A stretch of DNA of 37,742 nt from Phycisphaera mikurensis (GCA_005240095.1 SBAX01000482.1:1-37742); one strand, 5' to 3'; counted from the stretch's first letter, positions 1 through 8,033 are shown. Notes: generated by a model from the letters alone, not told the origin. Program-made: numbers and translations.

Positions 1-2913
1 GGCCAGCAGGGTCTCCCAATGATCGCCGACGAGGATGCCGAGCTCACCCTGCGGCTGGCCACTGGCCACTGGCCACCGGCCACTGCCAAGACCCCCCTCG
101 ATCCCCCCTTGGCAAGGGGGGAGGCGCTGCGAGCCTGCGTCATACCCACCCTTGCTTTCGCCCCCGCCGATGCCATCGATCTCTTGGCCGGGGCGCCGCG
201 GGCGGCGAGGGATCAAGAGATTTCCATCGGCGATTCGTTTCGCTACTGGTCCAAGGTCGCCGAGCTGGTGCTGGAGCTGCTCGCCCGGCAGCAGTTCGTC
301 CCGGCCGTGCATCATGCAGGCGGCGACGAATACCGCGGCTACTGGCGGGTGATCATCGAGGATGAGGCTACGACCTCGCGCCTGGCCGCGCTGGTGGCGG
401 CCATGCCCCCCGTGTGCCGCGCGATGGCACTCGACGCTGCGCCTCAGGCCTCCGCCTTCATCGAAACCTTCCTCTGGAAATCCGTAGACGGCCTGGTGCG
501 CCGCTGCCTGGAGGCCGACGAACTGGCCCAAGCCCTGCACGAGCGCCCGGACTCCACGCCCACGCTCTCTATGCGCTGGCTGCGCTCCCTGGTCGAGGCC
601 GACGCCGCCATCCACGGCTCGCCCGCAGAGCGCGCCGCCATCTACGCCATCGTCGGCAACTGGCTCAGCCGCCTCAGCCCCACCGCCCCGCAGCGCGGCT
701 TTCGCACCTGCCTGCGTCTGCACGCCCCGGCCAAAGGCGACGGCGCATGGCTGCTCACCATCCACGCTCAGGCCCTGCACGACCCCGCGGTGATCGTCGA
801 TGCGCAGGCCCTCACCGACGCCCAGGCAGCCTATCCGCACGTGCTGCCTCGTCCCTTCGATCACGCCGCCCAGCGGGTCCGCGCCGACATCGCCCAGGCG
901 GCCCGACATTTTCAGCCGCTCGCCCCCTGCGGCGAGCCCAACGGACCGTGGAGCTGCCCCCTCACCGCCGCGGAGGCGTACACTTTCCTTCGCGACGCCG
1001 CGCCCGTGCTGCAGATGGAGGGCTTCGGCGTGTTCCTGCCGCCGTGGTGGCAGGAGGAGCGCCCGCGCCTGCGCATGCGCCTGGACGTGCGTCCTCGCAG
1101 CGCCGACGGCCGCACCGCCTCGATGCGCCTCGACGCCCTCGTGGAATACGACTGGAAGGTCGCCCTCGGCGACGAGGAGCTGTCACTGCAAGAAATCAGC
1201 CAGCTGGCCGCCGCCAAGGAGCCCTTAGTGCGCATGCGCGGCAAGTGGACCGAGGCCAAGCCCGCCGACGTGCAGGCCGCCTTGCGCTTCATGGAAAAAC
1301 ACGGGCGCGGCGAGATGACCCTGATGGAAGCTCTGCGGCAGTGCTACGTGGCCGACGACCTGCCCACGGGCTTGCCCGTCATCGGCCTGCGCAGCCACGG
1401 CTGGATCGATACGCTGCTCAACGCCACCGAACATCAGCGCATGCAGCGCCTCGCCCCGCCCGCCAACTTCCACGGCGAGCTCCGCCCCTATCAGCTTAAG
1501 GGCCTCGAGTGGCTCAACTTTCTCTCCAGGCTCGGCCTGGGCGGATGCCTTGCCGACGACATGGGCCTGGGCAAGACCATTCAGCTAATCGCCCTGCTAC
1601 TGGAAGAGCGCGAGGCTGCCCCGGCGCCGGGTCCGACGTTGCTGGTGGTGCCCATGTCGCTGGTGGGCAACTGGCAGCGGGAGATCGAGCGCTTCGGGCC
1701 CTCGCTGAAGGTCATGGTGCATCACGGCCTGGAGCGGCGAACGGGGCAGGAGTTCATCGACGAGGTCGCCCGCCATGACGTGGTCATCTCTACCTACGCC
1801 CTTACGCATCGCGACTTCGAACACCTCAGCGCTGTGCAGTGGTATCGGGTGGCCCTCGACGAAGTCCAGAACATCAAGAACCCGGCGGCCAAGCAGTCCG
1901 CGGCCGTGCGGGCCTTACGCGCCGTGCATCGCGTGGCTCTCACCGGCACGCCCGTGGAAAACCGGCTCGCCGAGCTGTGGTCCATCATGGAGTTCCTCAA
2001 CGTCGGCTACCTGGGCAGCGCCCACGATTTTCGCCGCCGCTTCGCCGTGCCCATCGAGCGGTTCCACGATGAGGACCGTTCCGCGCGACTGCGAAGTCTC
2101 ATCCGCCCCTTCGTCCTGCGGCGGCTCAAGAGCGACCCACTGGTGCAGGTGGACCTGCCCGCCAAGATGGAGATGAAAGTCTTCTGCAACCTCACTAAGG
2201 AGCAGGCGGCGCTCTATGAGGCTACGGTCGGCGACATGCTCGGGCAGATCGATCGCGCCGGCGGCATTCAGCGTCGTGGCCTCATCCTCGCCACTCTCAC
2301 CAAGCTCAAGCAGATCTGCAACCACCCGGTGCTGTTCCTGTCGGACGGTACCGAGCTGCCGCGGCGCAGCGGCAAGTGCGAGCGGCTCACCGAGATGCTC
2401 GATGAGGCCCTCTCCGAGGGCGATAAGGCCCTGATCTTCACGCAATACCGCGAGATGGGCGAGCTGCTTAAGAAGTTCCTTGAGAGCAGCCTCGGGCGCG
2501 CCATCCTGTTCCTGCACGGCGGCACGCCGCGTACCCAGCGCGACGCCATGGTCGACCAATTCCAGAGCGGGCCGGACGGCCCACCGATTTTCCTGCTGTC
2601 GCTCAAGGCCGGGGGATTCGGCCTCAACCTCACCGCCGCCAACCACGCGTTTCACTTCGACCGGTGGTGGAACCCGGCCGTCGAGGACCAGGCCACCGAC
2701 CGCGCTCACCGCATCGGCCAGACCCGCGGCGTGCAGGTCCACAAGTTCGTCTGCATCGGCACCCTCGAGGAACGCATCGACGCCCTGCTGGAGCAGAAGC
2801 GCAACCTCGCCGACCGCATCATCGGCGCCGGCGAGGAATGGCTCACCGAGCTCTCCACCGACGCCCTCCGCGACCTCTTCGCCCTCTCCCGCGACGCCGT
2901 GGCCGAAGAATAA
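1..2913 (+). CDS. SNF2/SWI2-family ATP-dependent helicase (5' partial)
   Basis: DNA-dependent ATPase of the bacterial SNF2 (HepA/RapA-like, helicase superfamily 2) group, expected to act on DNA-protein complexes in the cytoplasm. Counting from the first ATG at 19, the Walker A motif DDMGLGKT is near residues 513-520, motif II is DEVQ at 614-617, motif III is LTGTPVENR near 640, motif V is near 862-870 and motif VI DRAHRIGQ is near 894-901. Residues 1-470 match the SNF2-associated N-terminal region of bacterial members. The frame is open to base 1, and members of this group are usually longer at the N-terminus, so the true start probably lies to the left and the ATG at 19 is internal. Residues 12-35 are encoded by two adjacent repeat elements (families C and B) that look inserted. 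Motif II DEVQ replaces the commoner DEAQ or DEGH. Family assignment is firm; the cellular role is unknown. Confidence 0.93.
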   Translation, partial: GQQGLPMIADEDAELTLRLATGHWPPATAKTPLDPPLARGEALRACVIPTLAFAPADAIDLLAGAPRAARDQEISIGDSFRYWSKVAELVLELLARQQFVPAVHHAGGDEYRGYWRVIIEDEATTSRLAALVAAMPPVCRAMALDAAPQASAFIETFLWKSVDGLVRRCLEADELAQALHERPDSTPTLSMRWLRSLVEADAAIHGSPAERAAIYAIVGNWLSRLSPTAPQRGFRTCLRLHAPAKGDGAWLLTIHAQALHDPAVIVDAQALTDAQAAYPHVLPRPFDHAAQRVRADIAQAARHFQPLAPCGEPNGPWSCPLTAAEAYTFLRDAAPVLQMEGFGVFLPPWWQEERPRLRMRLDVRPRSADGRTASMRLDALVEYDWKVALGDEELSLQEISQLAAAKEPLVRMRGKWTEAKPADVQAALRFMEKHGRGEMTLMEALRQCYVADDLPTGLPVIGLRSHGWIDTLLNATEHQRMQRLAPPANFHGELRPYQLKGLEWLNFLSRLGLGGCLADDMGLGKTIQLIALLLEEREAAPAPGPTLLVVPMSLVGNWQREIERFGPSLKVMVHHGLERRTGQEFIDEVARHDVVISTYALTHRDFEHLSAVQWYRVALDEVQNIKNPAAKQSAAVRALRAVHRVALTGTPVENRLAELWSIMEFLNVGYLGSAHDFRRRFAVPIERFHDEDRSARLRSLIRPFVLRRLKSDPLVQVDLPAKMEMKVFCNLTKEQAALYEATVGDMLGQIDRAGGIQRRGLILATLTKLKQICNHPVLFLSDGTELPRRSGKCERLTEMLDEALSEGDKALIFTQYREMGELLKKFLESSLGRAILFLHGGTPRTQRDAMVDQFQSGPDGPPIFLLSLKAGGFGLNLTAANHAFHFDRWWNPAVEDQATDRAHRIGQTRGVQVHKFVCIGTLEERIDALLEQKRNLADRIIGAGEEWLTELSTDALRDLFALSRDAVAEE
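52..88 (+). repeat. Family C repeat, copy 1 (inside SNF2 gene)
   Basis: Tandem copies of a CTGGCCA(C/A) heptamer-like unit (ctggccactggccactgg and onward). The same unit occurs at 14801-14827 and 26815-26844. Here it encodes the peptide ATGHWPPATA in the helicase. The membrane protein copy at 14801-14827 is read in the same phase and also gives GHWP. It is directly followed by a family B element, so the two form a composite insertion. Confidence 0.7.
91..123 (+). repeat. Family B palindromic element, copy 1 (inside SNF2 gene)
   Basis: The layout is ACCCCCCT-n4-CCCCCCTT-n3-AAGGGGGGA. The second C-tract and the G-tract form a hairpin arm, CCCCCCTT ggc AAGGGGGG. The same layout recurs at 26673-26706, 31743-31775 and, inverted, 31806-31840. 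In the helicase it is read in frame as TPLDPPLARGE. Confidence 0.8.
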
Positions 2914-2950
2914 CTCATCTTGAGCCATCGCGTGCGACGGCGGCATGCGC

Positions 2951-2960
2951 TTGCTATAAT
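2951..2960 (+). promoter_or_regulatory. Extended -10 promoter for the antitoxin gene
   Basis: TTGCTATAAT contains a perfect TATAAT at 2955-2960 preceded by TGC, the extended -10 form that can work without a -35. No good -35 stands at the right distance. It lies 53 bases before the antitoxin start and just after the helicase stop, so it fits as the toxin-antitoxin promoter. Confidence 0.5.
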
Positions 2961-2977
2961 AAACAGGAAGTTCCGGA

Positions 2978-2990
2978 CGAACGGAGTTCG
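2978..2990 (+). promoter_or_regulatory. Inverted repeat, possible antitoxin operator
   Basis: CGAAC-GGA-GTTCG is a perfect 5-bp inverted repeat with a 3-base centre. It sits between the extended -10 and the Shine-Dalgarno (AGGAGG at 2998-3003) of the RHH-like antitoxin. Antitoxins of this fold bind short palindromes, so autoregulation here is plausible but unproven. Confidence 0.3.
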
Positions 2991-3012
2991 CACCGGCAGG
3001 AGGTAGGAATCC

Positions 3013-3276
3013 ATGAGCATCAGCATTCCGTTGTCGCCCGAGGCCGAAGCGAAGCTTCGCGAGCGGGCCCAGGCCGCCGGGGAGGATATCACTTCCTACG
3101 CCGCCCGTGTCCTTCACGACGCACTGACTACGCCCAGCGTGGATGAGCTTCTGGCGCCATTTCGCGGACATGTGGAAGCAAGCGGCATGAGCGACGACCA
3201 ACTCGATGAATTCTACGAAGAACTCCGCAAGAAGGTGTGGGAGGAGAAACAACTCCAGCAGCCCAGGTCCGCGTGA
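3013..3276 (+). CDS. RHH-like antitoxin of a PIN toxin-antitoxin pair (orphaned)
   Basis: An 87-residue protein starting MSISIPLSPEAEAKLRERA. The N-terminal beta strand with alternating residues plus two helices resembles a ribbon-helix-helix DNA-binding domain (about residues 1-45). The acidic/basic C-terminal tail (residues 55-85) resembles toxin-binding tails of antitoxins paired with PIN-family ribonuclease toxins. The start has a strong AGGAGG nine bases upstream and an extended -10 promoter. Its stop overlaps a GTG start (GTGA, 3273-3276), the usual coupling of antitoxin and toxin, but the toxin behind it is only a stub. It therefore appears to be an antitoxin left without its partner. 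Family call is by resemblance, moderately sure. Confidence 0.7.
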   Translation: MSISIPLSPEAEAKLRERAQAAGEDITSYAARVLHDALTTPSVDELLAPFRGHVEASGMSDDQLDEFYEELRKKVWEEKQLQQPRSA

Positions 3277-3329
3277 GCACCCTCGTAGTCTATGATTGCA
3301 TGCTCTTCTTTCGTGCCGTTGCGCGTCCA
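3273..3329 (+). pseudogene. Truncated PIN-domain toxin remnant
   Basis: From the GTG at 3273, overlapping the antitoxin stop, the frame reads VSTLVVYDCMLFFRAVARP. This is the first strand and helix of PIN-family toxins, with the first acidic metal ligand (the D of YDCM) kept. Homology then stops and the frame runs straight into the signal peptide of the TPR protein, whose ATG is at 3339. A PIN toxin should be about 130-150 residues, so all later catalytic acids are missing. The remnant is in frame with the downstream gene, which suggests a deletion joined the two loci. Confidence 0.6.
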
Positions 3330-3338
3330 CGGCTGTCA

Positions 3339-6266
3339 ATGGTCACAATTCATCTCAGAACGGTCCCCTCCGTCGCGTTGTGCGTCTCGGGTTTGATTGC
3401 AGTTGGGCGCGTGCCGGCTATGGCCCAAGACGGAACAGCCTTGCCAAACGAGGTTGCGCCCAAGACCGTCTCCCTTGCGGAAGCGCGGGAGCTTTTGATG
3501 GGAGGGTCGTATGCGGAGGCGAAGGAGGCGTTTGAGAAACTGTTGGTGGAGGCGGAGGCTTCGGATGTCGGCGCGGCCGCGGAGCGGGCGTTGCAGGCGA
3601 ACCTCGGAATCGCCGAGTGCCTGATGAGGACAGGAAAGTATGAAGAGGCCATTGAGAAGCTCACGCTCATAACTCAGATGACGGCGCCGGCGCGCTGCCT
3701 GCTGGCGGAGCTTTACGTGCGGGTCGGGCGATACGAGGACACCCAGAGGCAGCTTGAGGAAGCCATCAAGCTCGATCCACGACATGCGGGGGCGCGGCGG
3801 ATACTGGGTGAGCTGCACGAGTACCTCGGACGGCGCGAGCAGGCCATCGAGACATACCAGTGGTTCGACCGGCAGCTCCTGGAGAATCGCGAGCTGCCAA
3901 AGGACCCCACATGGCTTACCGACGCGGCCATCGGCTTTTATCGCTACAGCGTGCTGACGGGCACGGATGTGGCTCGGCGGACGCAGCACGTGCTGCATGA
4001 GATGCTCCAGCCGGCCTACTCGCGGCTGGATCGCAGTTACTGGCCGGCGCGGATCGCGGCCGGGCGGCTGCTGCACGAGAAGTTCAACGACGACGAGCAG
4101 GACGGCAGCGTTTCGGAGTTCAAGGGAGCCCTGCGGATCAATCCCAATCTGGCTGAAAGCTACGTGGGTCTGGCCGAGGTGGCGGTGGAAAACTGGGCCT
4201 TCGAGGAGGTCGAGAAGCAGGCCGAGCGGGCCCTGGAAATCAACCCCAACTTCGCTCCCGCCTATCACGTGCTGGCCAAGAAGCTGATTTTCGAGCGCCG
4301 CCACCGTCAGGCGGTGGAAATGGCGGGCAAGGCGCTGGCCATCAATCCCAACGATCTTGTGGCCATGTCCCTCGCCGCGGCCGCCTCGGCCTGCCGCTAC
4401 GATCAGGCCACCGTCGCCGAGATGGAAAAGAAAGTCGCGGCGCTCAATTCCCGCTGCGCGCTTTTCCATCGCATCATGGGCGATGCCCTCGGCGGCATCC
4501 GCCAGTATGAGGCCTCGGAGCGGGCGTATCTCAAGGCCATTGAGCTCGACCCCACGGACGCCAACGCCCGGACGGAACTGGGCATGATGTACATGCAGTG
4601 GGGGCCGGAGGACAAAGCCCGCGATGCCCTGGACGCCGCTTGGGCGCTCGACCCGTACAACGAACGCACCAAGTTCACGCTTGATCTGCTGGATCGTTTA
4701 ACCAAGTTTGCCCGCTTCGAGACGGCGCACTTCATCATCAAGTTCGATCCCGACAAAGACCCGGGCTTGGGCGAGTACGTGGCAGCCTATCTGGAGCCGA
4801 TCTACGAAACGGTCACCTCGGATTTCGAAACGCCGCTGTCCGAGAAAACCATCATCGAGTTCTTCCCGACCTCGCGGGCGTTTGCCGTGCGGATCACAGG
4901 CAAGCCATGGATTCACACGGTGGGCGCCTCCACGGGACGGGTCATCGCGATGTCTTCACCACGGCAATCCACAGACCTGATGGGTAATTACAACCTCGCT
5001 CACGTGCTCAAACACGAGTTTACGCACACGGTGACGCTGGCGGCCACGGAGAACCGCATACCGCATTGGTTCACGGAAGGGCTGGCGGTGTATGAGGAGG
5101 ACGCCCCGCGCCCCTTCGTGTGGTACGAGCTGCTGGCCGATGCCTGCCGGCAGGATCGGCTGTTCACGTTGGAGTCGATCGACTGGGGATTCATGCGTCC
5201 GCGCAGGCCCAGCGACCGGCAGATGGCCTATGCCCAAAGCGAGTGGATGGTGGAGTTCATCATCGAACGATTCGGCTATGACTCCATCGCCTCAATGATC
5301 AAGGACCTGCGTGCGGGCAAGACGCAGCCGGAAATCCTGGCCGAGAAGTTCAAGTGGACGCCGGAGGAGTTCGACGCGGAATTCCGCAAATGGGCCAAAC
5401 CGCAGGTGGCGCAGTGGTCCTGCCCATTTGATGTCAGTCCACCCGCCGATCTTGCCGAGTTGCGGGCTCTGGCGGAGCGCGAGGACGCCACGGCGGCGGA
5501 CTTCGGCAAGCTGGCCAGGGCCGAGCTGGATGAAGAAAACGAGGAGCGCGCCCGGGCCGCCGCGGCCAAAGCGCTGGAACTCGACGAAGACGAACTCCAC
5601 GCCATCAAGGTGCTAACGACGCTGCTTCTCAGCGCGGCCCGCGACGCTTCCAGCAAGCAGGAACGTCGCGAGTACGACGACGCAGCCCAGCCGCTGCTGG
5701 AGCGCTGCATCAAGCTTGATCCCAACGCCCGCTCATGCATCGAGTACCTGGCCGAGATCGCCTTGGGTCGGAAAGAGTGGGACCGGGCCGAGCAGCTTCT
5801 GACGCGGCTGCAGCAAATCTGCCCCATCGATCCGATGAGCTGGCGAGGGCTGGCGGGAATCTACCTCGATCGCGGCGACGAAGAGCGGGCGCTCCCGCAG
5901 CTGATGGAGCTAGCCCGCGCGGAGCAGAACGACGCCACCATCCCGCAGAAGGTGGGCACGATCCTGTGGTCCCGGGGGAAGCTGCCCGAGGCCCAGTACT
6001 GGCTGCGGCATGCCCTCGCCATCGACCCCTTCGACGTGAAGATCCATGAATTCCTGGGCGATCTGTGTACGCAGATGAACGACCATGCCTGCGCCCTTCG
6101 CGAATACGGCATGCTTACCAAGCTCCAGCCCGACAAGGTCAAGCATTTCGAATCGGCGGCCTTGGCCGCGGAACGGGCCGGCGACAAGTCCCAGTCGCGG
6201 CGCTTCGCCGAGCAGGCCCTCAAGCTCGACCCGGCATCGCCCGTGAAATCGCTGCTGGGGGAATAG
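3339..6266 (+). CDS. Exported TPR protein with MA-clan (gluzincin-like) peptidase domain
   Basis: A 975-residue protein. The ATG at 3339 is preferred to the GTG/ATG starts further upstream because it opens a clean signal peptide with a likely cut after AMA (before QDG). The upstream codons belong to the PIN remnant and antitoxin. Roughly residues 45-440 and 690-970 are tetratricopeptide repeats (many LDP/INPN turn motifs). Between them is a metallopeptidase-like domain with HEFTH at 559-563 and HWFTEGLAVYEE from 576, giving the HExxH...E pattern of the peptidase MA clan. The combination is frequent in uncharacterised exported planctomycete and deltaproteobacterial proteins. Substrate unknown. 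No Shine-Dalgarno is obvious, and since it directly follows the toxin stub it may be transcribed from the antitoxin promoter. Confidence 0.85.
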   Translation: MVTIHLRTVPSVALCVSGLIAVGRVPAMAQDGTALPNEVAPKTVSLAEARELLMGGSYAEAKEAFEKLLVEAEASDVGAAAERALQANLGIAECLMRTGKYEEAIEKLTLITQMTAPARCLLAELYVRVGRYEDTQRQLEEAIKLDPRHAGARRILGELHEYLGRREQAIETYQWFDRQLLENRELPKDPTWLTDAAIGFYRYSVLTGTDVARRTQHVLHEMLQPAYSRLDRSYWPARIAAGRLLHEKFNDDEQDGSVSEFKGALRINPNLAESYVGLAEVAVENWAFEEVEKQAERALEINPNFAPAYHVLAKKLIFERRHRQAVEMAGKALAINPNDLVAMSLAAAASACRYDQATVAEMEKKVAALNSRCALFHRIMGDALGGIRQYEASERAYLKAIELDPTDANARTELGMMYMQWGPEDKARDALDAAWALDPYNERTKFTLDLLDRLTKFARFETAHFIIKFDPDKDPGLGEYVAAYLEPIYETVTSDFETPLSEKTIIEFFPTSRAFAVRITGKPWIHTVGASTGRVIAMSSPRQSTDLMGNYNLAHVLKHEFTHTVTLAATENRIPHWFTEGLAVYEEDAPRPFVWYELLADACRQDRLFTLESIDWGFMRPRRPSDRQMAYAQSEWMVEFIIERFGYDSIASMIKDLRAGKTQPEILAEKFKWTPEEFDAEFRKWAKPQVAQWSCPFDVSPPADLAELRALAEREDATAADFGKLARAELDEENEERARAAAAKALELDEDELHAIKVLTTLLLSAARDASSKQERREYDDAAQPLLERCIKLDPNARSCIEYLAEIALGRKEWDRAEQLLTRLQQICPIDPMSWRGLAGIYLDRGDEERALPQLMELARAEQNDATIPQKVGTILWSRGKLPEAQYWLRHALAIDPFDVKIHEFLGDLCTQMNDHACALREYGMLTKLQPDKVKHFESAALAAERAGDKSQSRRFAEQALKLDPASPVKSLLGE

Positions 6267-6322
6267 GGAATGGCAGCCGGGAGGCGATAACCTGACCGGA
6301 AGCAAGCATGAAGGGTATGGTC

Positions 6323-6350
6323 TTGACAATTATGCTAATAATGGCATAAT
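6323..6350 (+). promoter_or_regulatory. Sigma-70-type promoter of the HigB/HigA-type pair
   Basis: TTGACA at 6323-6328 and CATAAT at 6345-6350 are separated by 16 bases, close to consensus. The toxin ATG at 6354 is only four bases beyond the -10, so a transcript from this promoter would be leaderless or would start at about the ATG itself. Confidence 0.65.
6329..6350 (+). promoter_or_regulatory. Palindromic operator overlapping the -10 element
   Basis: ATTATGC-TAATAATG-GCATAAT is a perfect 7-bp inverted repeat with an 8-base centre that fills the promoter spacer and the -10. This is where a Xre-type antitoxin would bind to shut off its own operon. Confidence 0.6.
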
Positions 6351-6353
6351 CCT

Positions 6354-6683
6354 ATGGCCGATCGACTCAAGCCGTTGTTCTGGCTGGGGACGAGCCTCAA
6401 GGAGGTTCGACGGTTTCCGGAGCCGATAAAGGAGACGATCGGCTATGCGCTGTATCTCGCCCAGAAGGGCCAGAAACACCGTGACGCAAAACCGCTCAGG
6501 GGATTCGGCAGCGCGGCGGTGCTGGAGATTGTGGACGACCATGACGGTGGTACGTACCGTGCCGTGTACACCGTGCGTTTCGCCGAGGCTGTATACGTGT
6601 TGCACGCGTTCCAGAAGAAGTCCAGGACGGGAATCAGTACCCCAAAGCACTTGATCGAATTGGTCAGACGGCGTCTCCAATAG
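6354..6683 (+). CDS. HigB/Gp49-type toxin of the RelE superfamily
   Basis: A 109-residue protein with the Gp49-like RelE-fold signature: KPLFWLGTSLKEVRRFP at the N-terminus, the YALYLAQKG helix, KPLRGFGSAAVLEI, TYRAVYTVRFAEAVYVLHAFQKKS and a C-terminal TPKHLIELVRRR helix. Members are ribosome-dependent mRNA endonucleases, and the basic HAFQKKS stretch is the usual active region. It is complete and in toxin-first order with the Xre antitoxin 29 bases downstream, as is typical of HigBA. The start is the ATG directly after the -10, which agrees with the usual N-terminus of the family. Confidence 0.88.
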   Translation: MADRLKPLFWLGTSLKEVRRFPEPIKETIGYALYLAQKGQKHRDAKPLRGFGSAAVLEIVDDHDGGTYRAVYTVRFAEAVYVLHAFQKKSRTGISTPKHLIELVRRRLQ

Positions 6684-6712
6684 GCGCGGCGGCATCACGC
6701 GGAGCAGAAGCG

Positions 6713-7063
6713 ATGAAACCGAGGAAAAGAATCAAGGGTCGGCGAGCTTCGGTTGATGCGAGCAGCGGAAATGTCTTTGCGGACATCGGTGTGGTGGAAC
6801 CGGAGGTGGCGTTGGCGAAGGCCGAGCTTGCCCGGCAGATCGAGCGGATCGTTCGCTCGCGCGGGCTGACCCAGGCGGAGGCAGCGAAGGTTCTGGGGGT
6901 TGACCAGGGCAAAGTATCAGCCCTGGTGCGCGGGCGGCTCTCGGGGTTCTCGACTGACCGGCTGTTTCGATTTCTGGCGGCGCTGGGAAGCCGCGTGGAG
7001 ATTGTTGTGCGACCGGGACGCGGGACGAAGCGTGGACACGTGAGCGTGTACTCGGCTGCCTAG
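6713..7063 (+). CDS. HigA-type Xre antitoxin
   Basis: A 116-residue helix-turn-helix protein. The HTH lies around residues 43-90 (ARQIERIVRSRGLTQAEAAK, then VLGVDQGKVSALVRGRLSGF), as in HigA2-like antitoxins. A basic flexible N-terminus (MKPRKRIKGRR) precedes it and the end is a short basic tail. It should neutralise the toxin encoded just upstream and repress the operon through the palindrome at 6329-6350. The pair looks intact and free-standing, with no link to its neighbours. Confidence 0.88.
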   Translation: MKPRKRIKGRRASVDASSGNVFADIGVVEPEVALAKAELARQIERIVRSRGLTQAEAAKVLGVDQGKVSALVRGRLSGFSTDRLFRFLAALGSRVEIVVRPGRGTKRGHVSVYSAA

Positions 7064-7089
7064 GTGGCTGTGGGCTCCGAACATCAAGC

Positions 7090-7120
7090 GGCCCGCGTGA
7101 GCCAAGCGCTCGCGCGGGCC
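7090..7120 (+). terminator. Hairpin between convergent genes
   Basis: GGCCCGCG (7090-7097) pairs perfectly with CGCGGGCC (7113-7120) across a 15-base loop. It lies between the stop of the HigA-type gene and the stop of the convergent DUF1579 gene. There is no clear T-tract, so terminator function is only plausible. Confidence 0.35.
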
Positions 7121-7133
7121 GTCGACTATTACT

Positions 7134-7168
7134 CCTCACCCCGACCCTCTCCCTGAGAGAAAGAGGGG
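7134..7168 (+). repeat. Family A palindromic element, copy 1 (intergenic)
   Basis: It begins with the 20-mer cctcaccccgaccctctccc, identical to the left arm of the copy at 36245-36283. The right arm is imperfect (gagaaagagggg). It ends three bases before the DUF1579 stop codon at 7172. Confidence 0.75.
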
Positions 7169-7171
7169 TTG

Positions 7172-7879
7172 CTACTTTTTGGTGTGGACGATTTCCATCA
7201 TCTTGAATTCCTTGCCGGTTTCGTCGGGGCCGTACATTTCGAAGACGAACGTCTTGTCGTCGATGACGCGGTTGACGGTGCGCATCTTGGTCATCTTGCC
7301 GGTGATGGGGTCGGCGTATTCACCGGTGTAGGTAAAGGTTTTTCCGGATCCGTCGGCGGCGCCGGTGAAGACCATGATGCCGGTGCCGAAGTTGTCGAGC
7401 CAGGCGGTGACGTACTTCTTCTGGACGTTGTCGTAGCCGGCGATGCCCATACCCTGGAACTTCATGCCCTGGAACTCGCCGGTGTAGTGCTCCTCAAGGA
7501 AGCGTCCATCCATGATCCACTTGGCCTCGCGAGTGCCCTTGCTTTCCTCGGGCGCGCTGGCGGCGTCGTGCCAGGACTTTGTCACCGTGGTCCAGCTTCC
7601 CTCGAGGGACTTGAGCTTGGCGTGCTCGGGGCCGGGCTGGGCGGCCTTCACATAGGCCTCCATGATGGCCGCGTGGGGGTCCTGATCGGCGGGCTGGGCC
7701 GCGGGCTTGGCGGCCGCGGTGGGCGCCTTGGGGTGATCCGACTTGCCCGTGGGATGATCGGGCTTGGCAGGCTGCGCTGCCGGCTTCTCGGCGGGTTTCT
7801 TCTCCTCCTTGGTTTGAGCAAAGGCGCTCGCGCTCCATGCGAAGGCCAGGGTCAGGGCAGACAACCAACGCGACCTCAT
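7172..7879 (-). CDS. DUF1579 exported protein, paralogue 1
   Basis: A 235-residue protein. The ATG at 7879 opens a signal peptide (MRSRWLSALTLAFAWSASAFAQ) and has GGAAAGG upstream; an in-frame TTG at 8041 would only add unrelated residues. After the signal comes a low-complexity Ala/Pro/Lys linker (residues about 23-70). Then comes a DUF1579 domain with the conserved order GSWTTVTK, MDGRFLEEHYTG, GIAGYDNVQKKY, WLDNFGTGIMVFTG and VFEMYGPDETGKEFKMMEI. The family is widespread in Planctomycetes and Acidobacteria with no known activity. It is the downstream member of a tandem trio. Confidence 0.85.
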   Translation of the reverse strand: MRSRWLSALTLAFAWSASAFAQTKEEKKPAEKPAAQPAKPDHPTGKSDHPKAPTAAAKPAAQPADQDPHAAIMEAYVKAAQPGPEHAKLKSLEGSWTTVTKSWHDAASAPEESKGTREAKWIMDGRFLEEHYTGEFQGMKFQGMGIAGYDNVQKKYVTAWLDNFGTGIMVFTGAADGSGKTFTYTGEYADPITGKMTKMRTVNRVIDDKTFVFEMYGPDETGKEFKMMEIVHTKK

Positions 7880-7980
7880 TGTTTTTCCTTTCCATGAATC
7901 GGGACCCACGGAAGTCGCATGACAGCGCTCCGCGTGGCCAAGCCGCTTGTACACCTCATCGATCCTTCTAGATACGCGAT

Positions 7981-8033
7981 CCAGCCCGAAAGGCTGGCCG
8001 AGAAAAGCCGCGAGCGGGCGCGATAGCCCGCTC
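7981..8033 (-). terminator. Paired hairpins behind DUF1579 paralogue 2
   Basis: GAGCGGGC/GCCCGCTC (8012-8033, 6-base loop) is a perfect 8-bp stem. Read on the minus strand it is followed after five bases by TTTT and then by a second hairpin, CCAGCC/GGCTGG (7981-7997). It stands between paralogues 2 and 1 and could attenuate read-through between them. Confidence 0.4.

Noticed and set aside
1915-3339. Long antisense open frame of 474 codons under the SNF2 gene
   Set aside because: High-GC antisense frame fully overlapping a clear helicase gene; its sequence shows no domain and mirrors the helicase codons.
3336-4469. Antisense open frame of 377 codons under the TPR gene
   Set aside because: Shadow of the TPR coding strand; Leu/Arg/Gly/His-rich with no start signal or family features.
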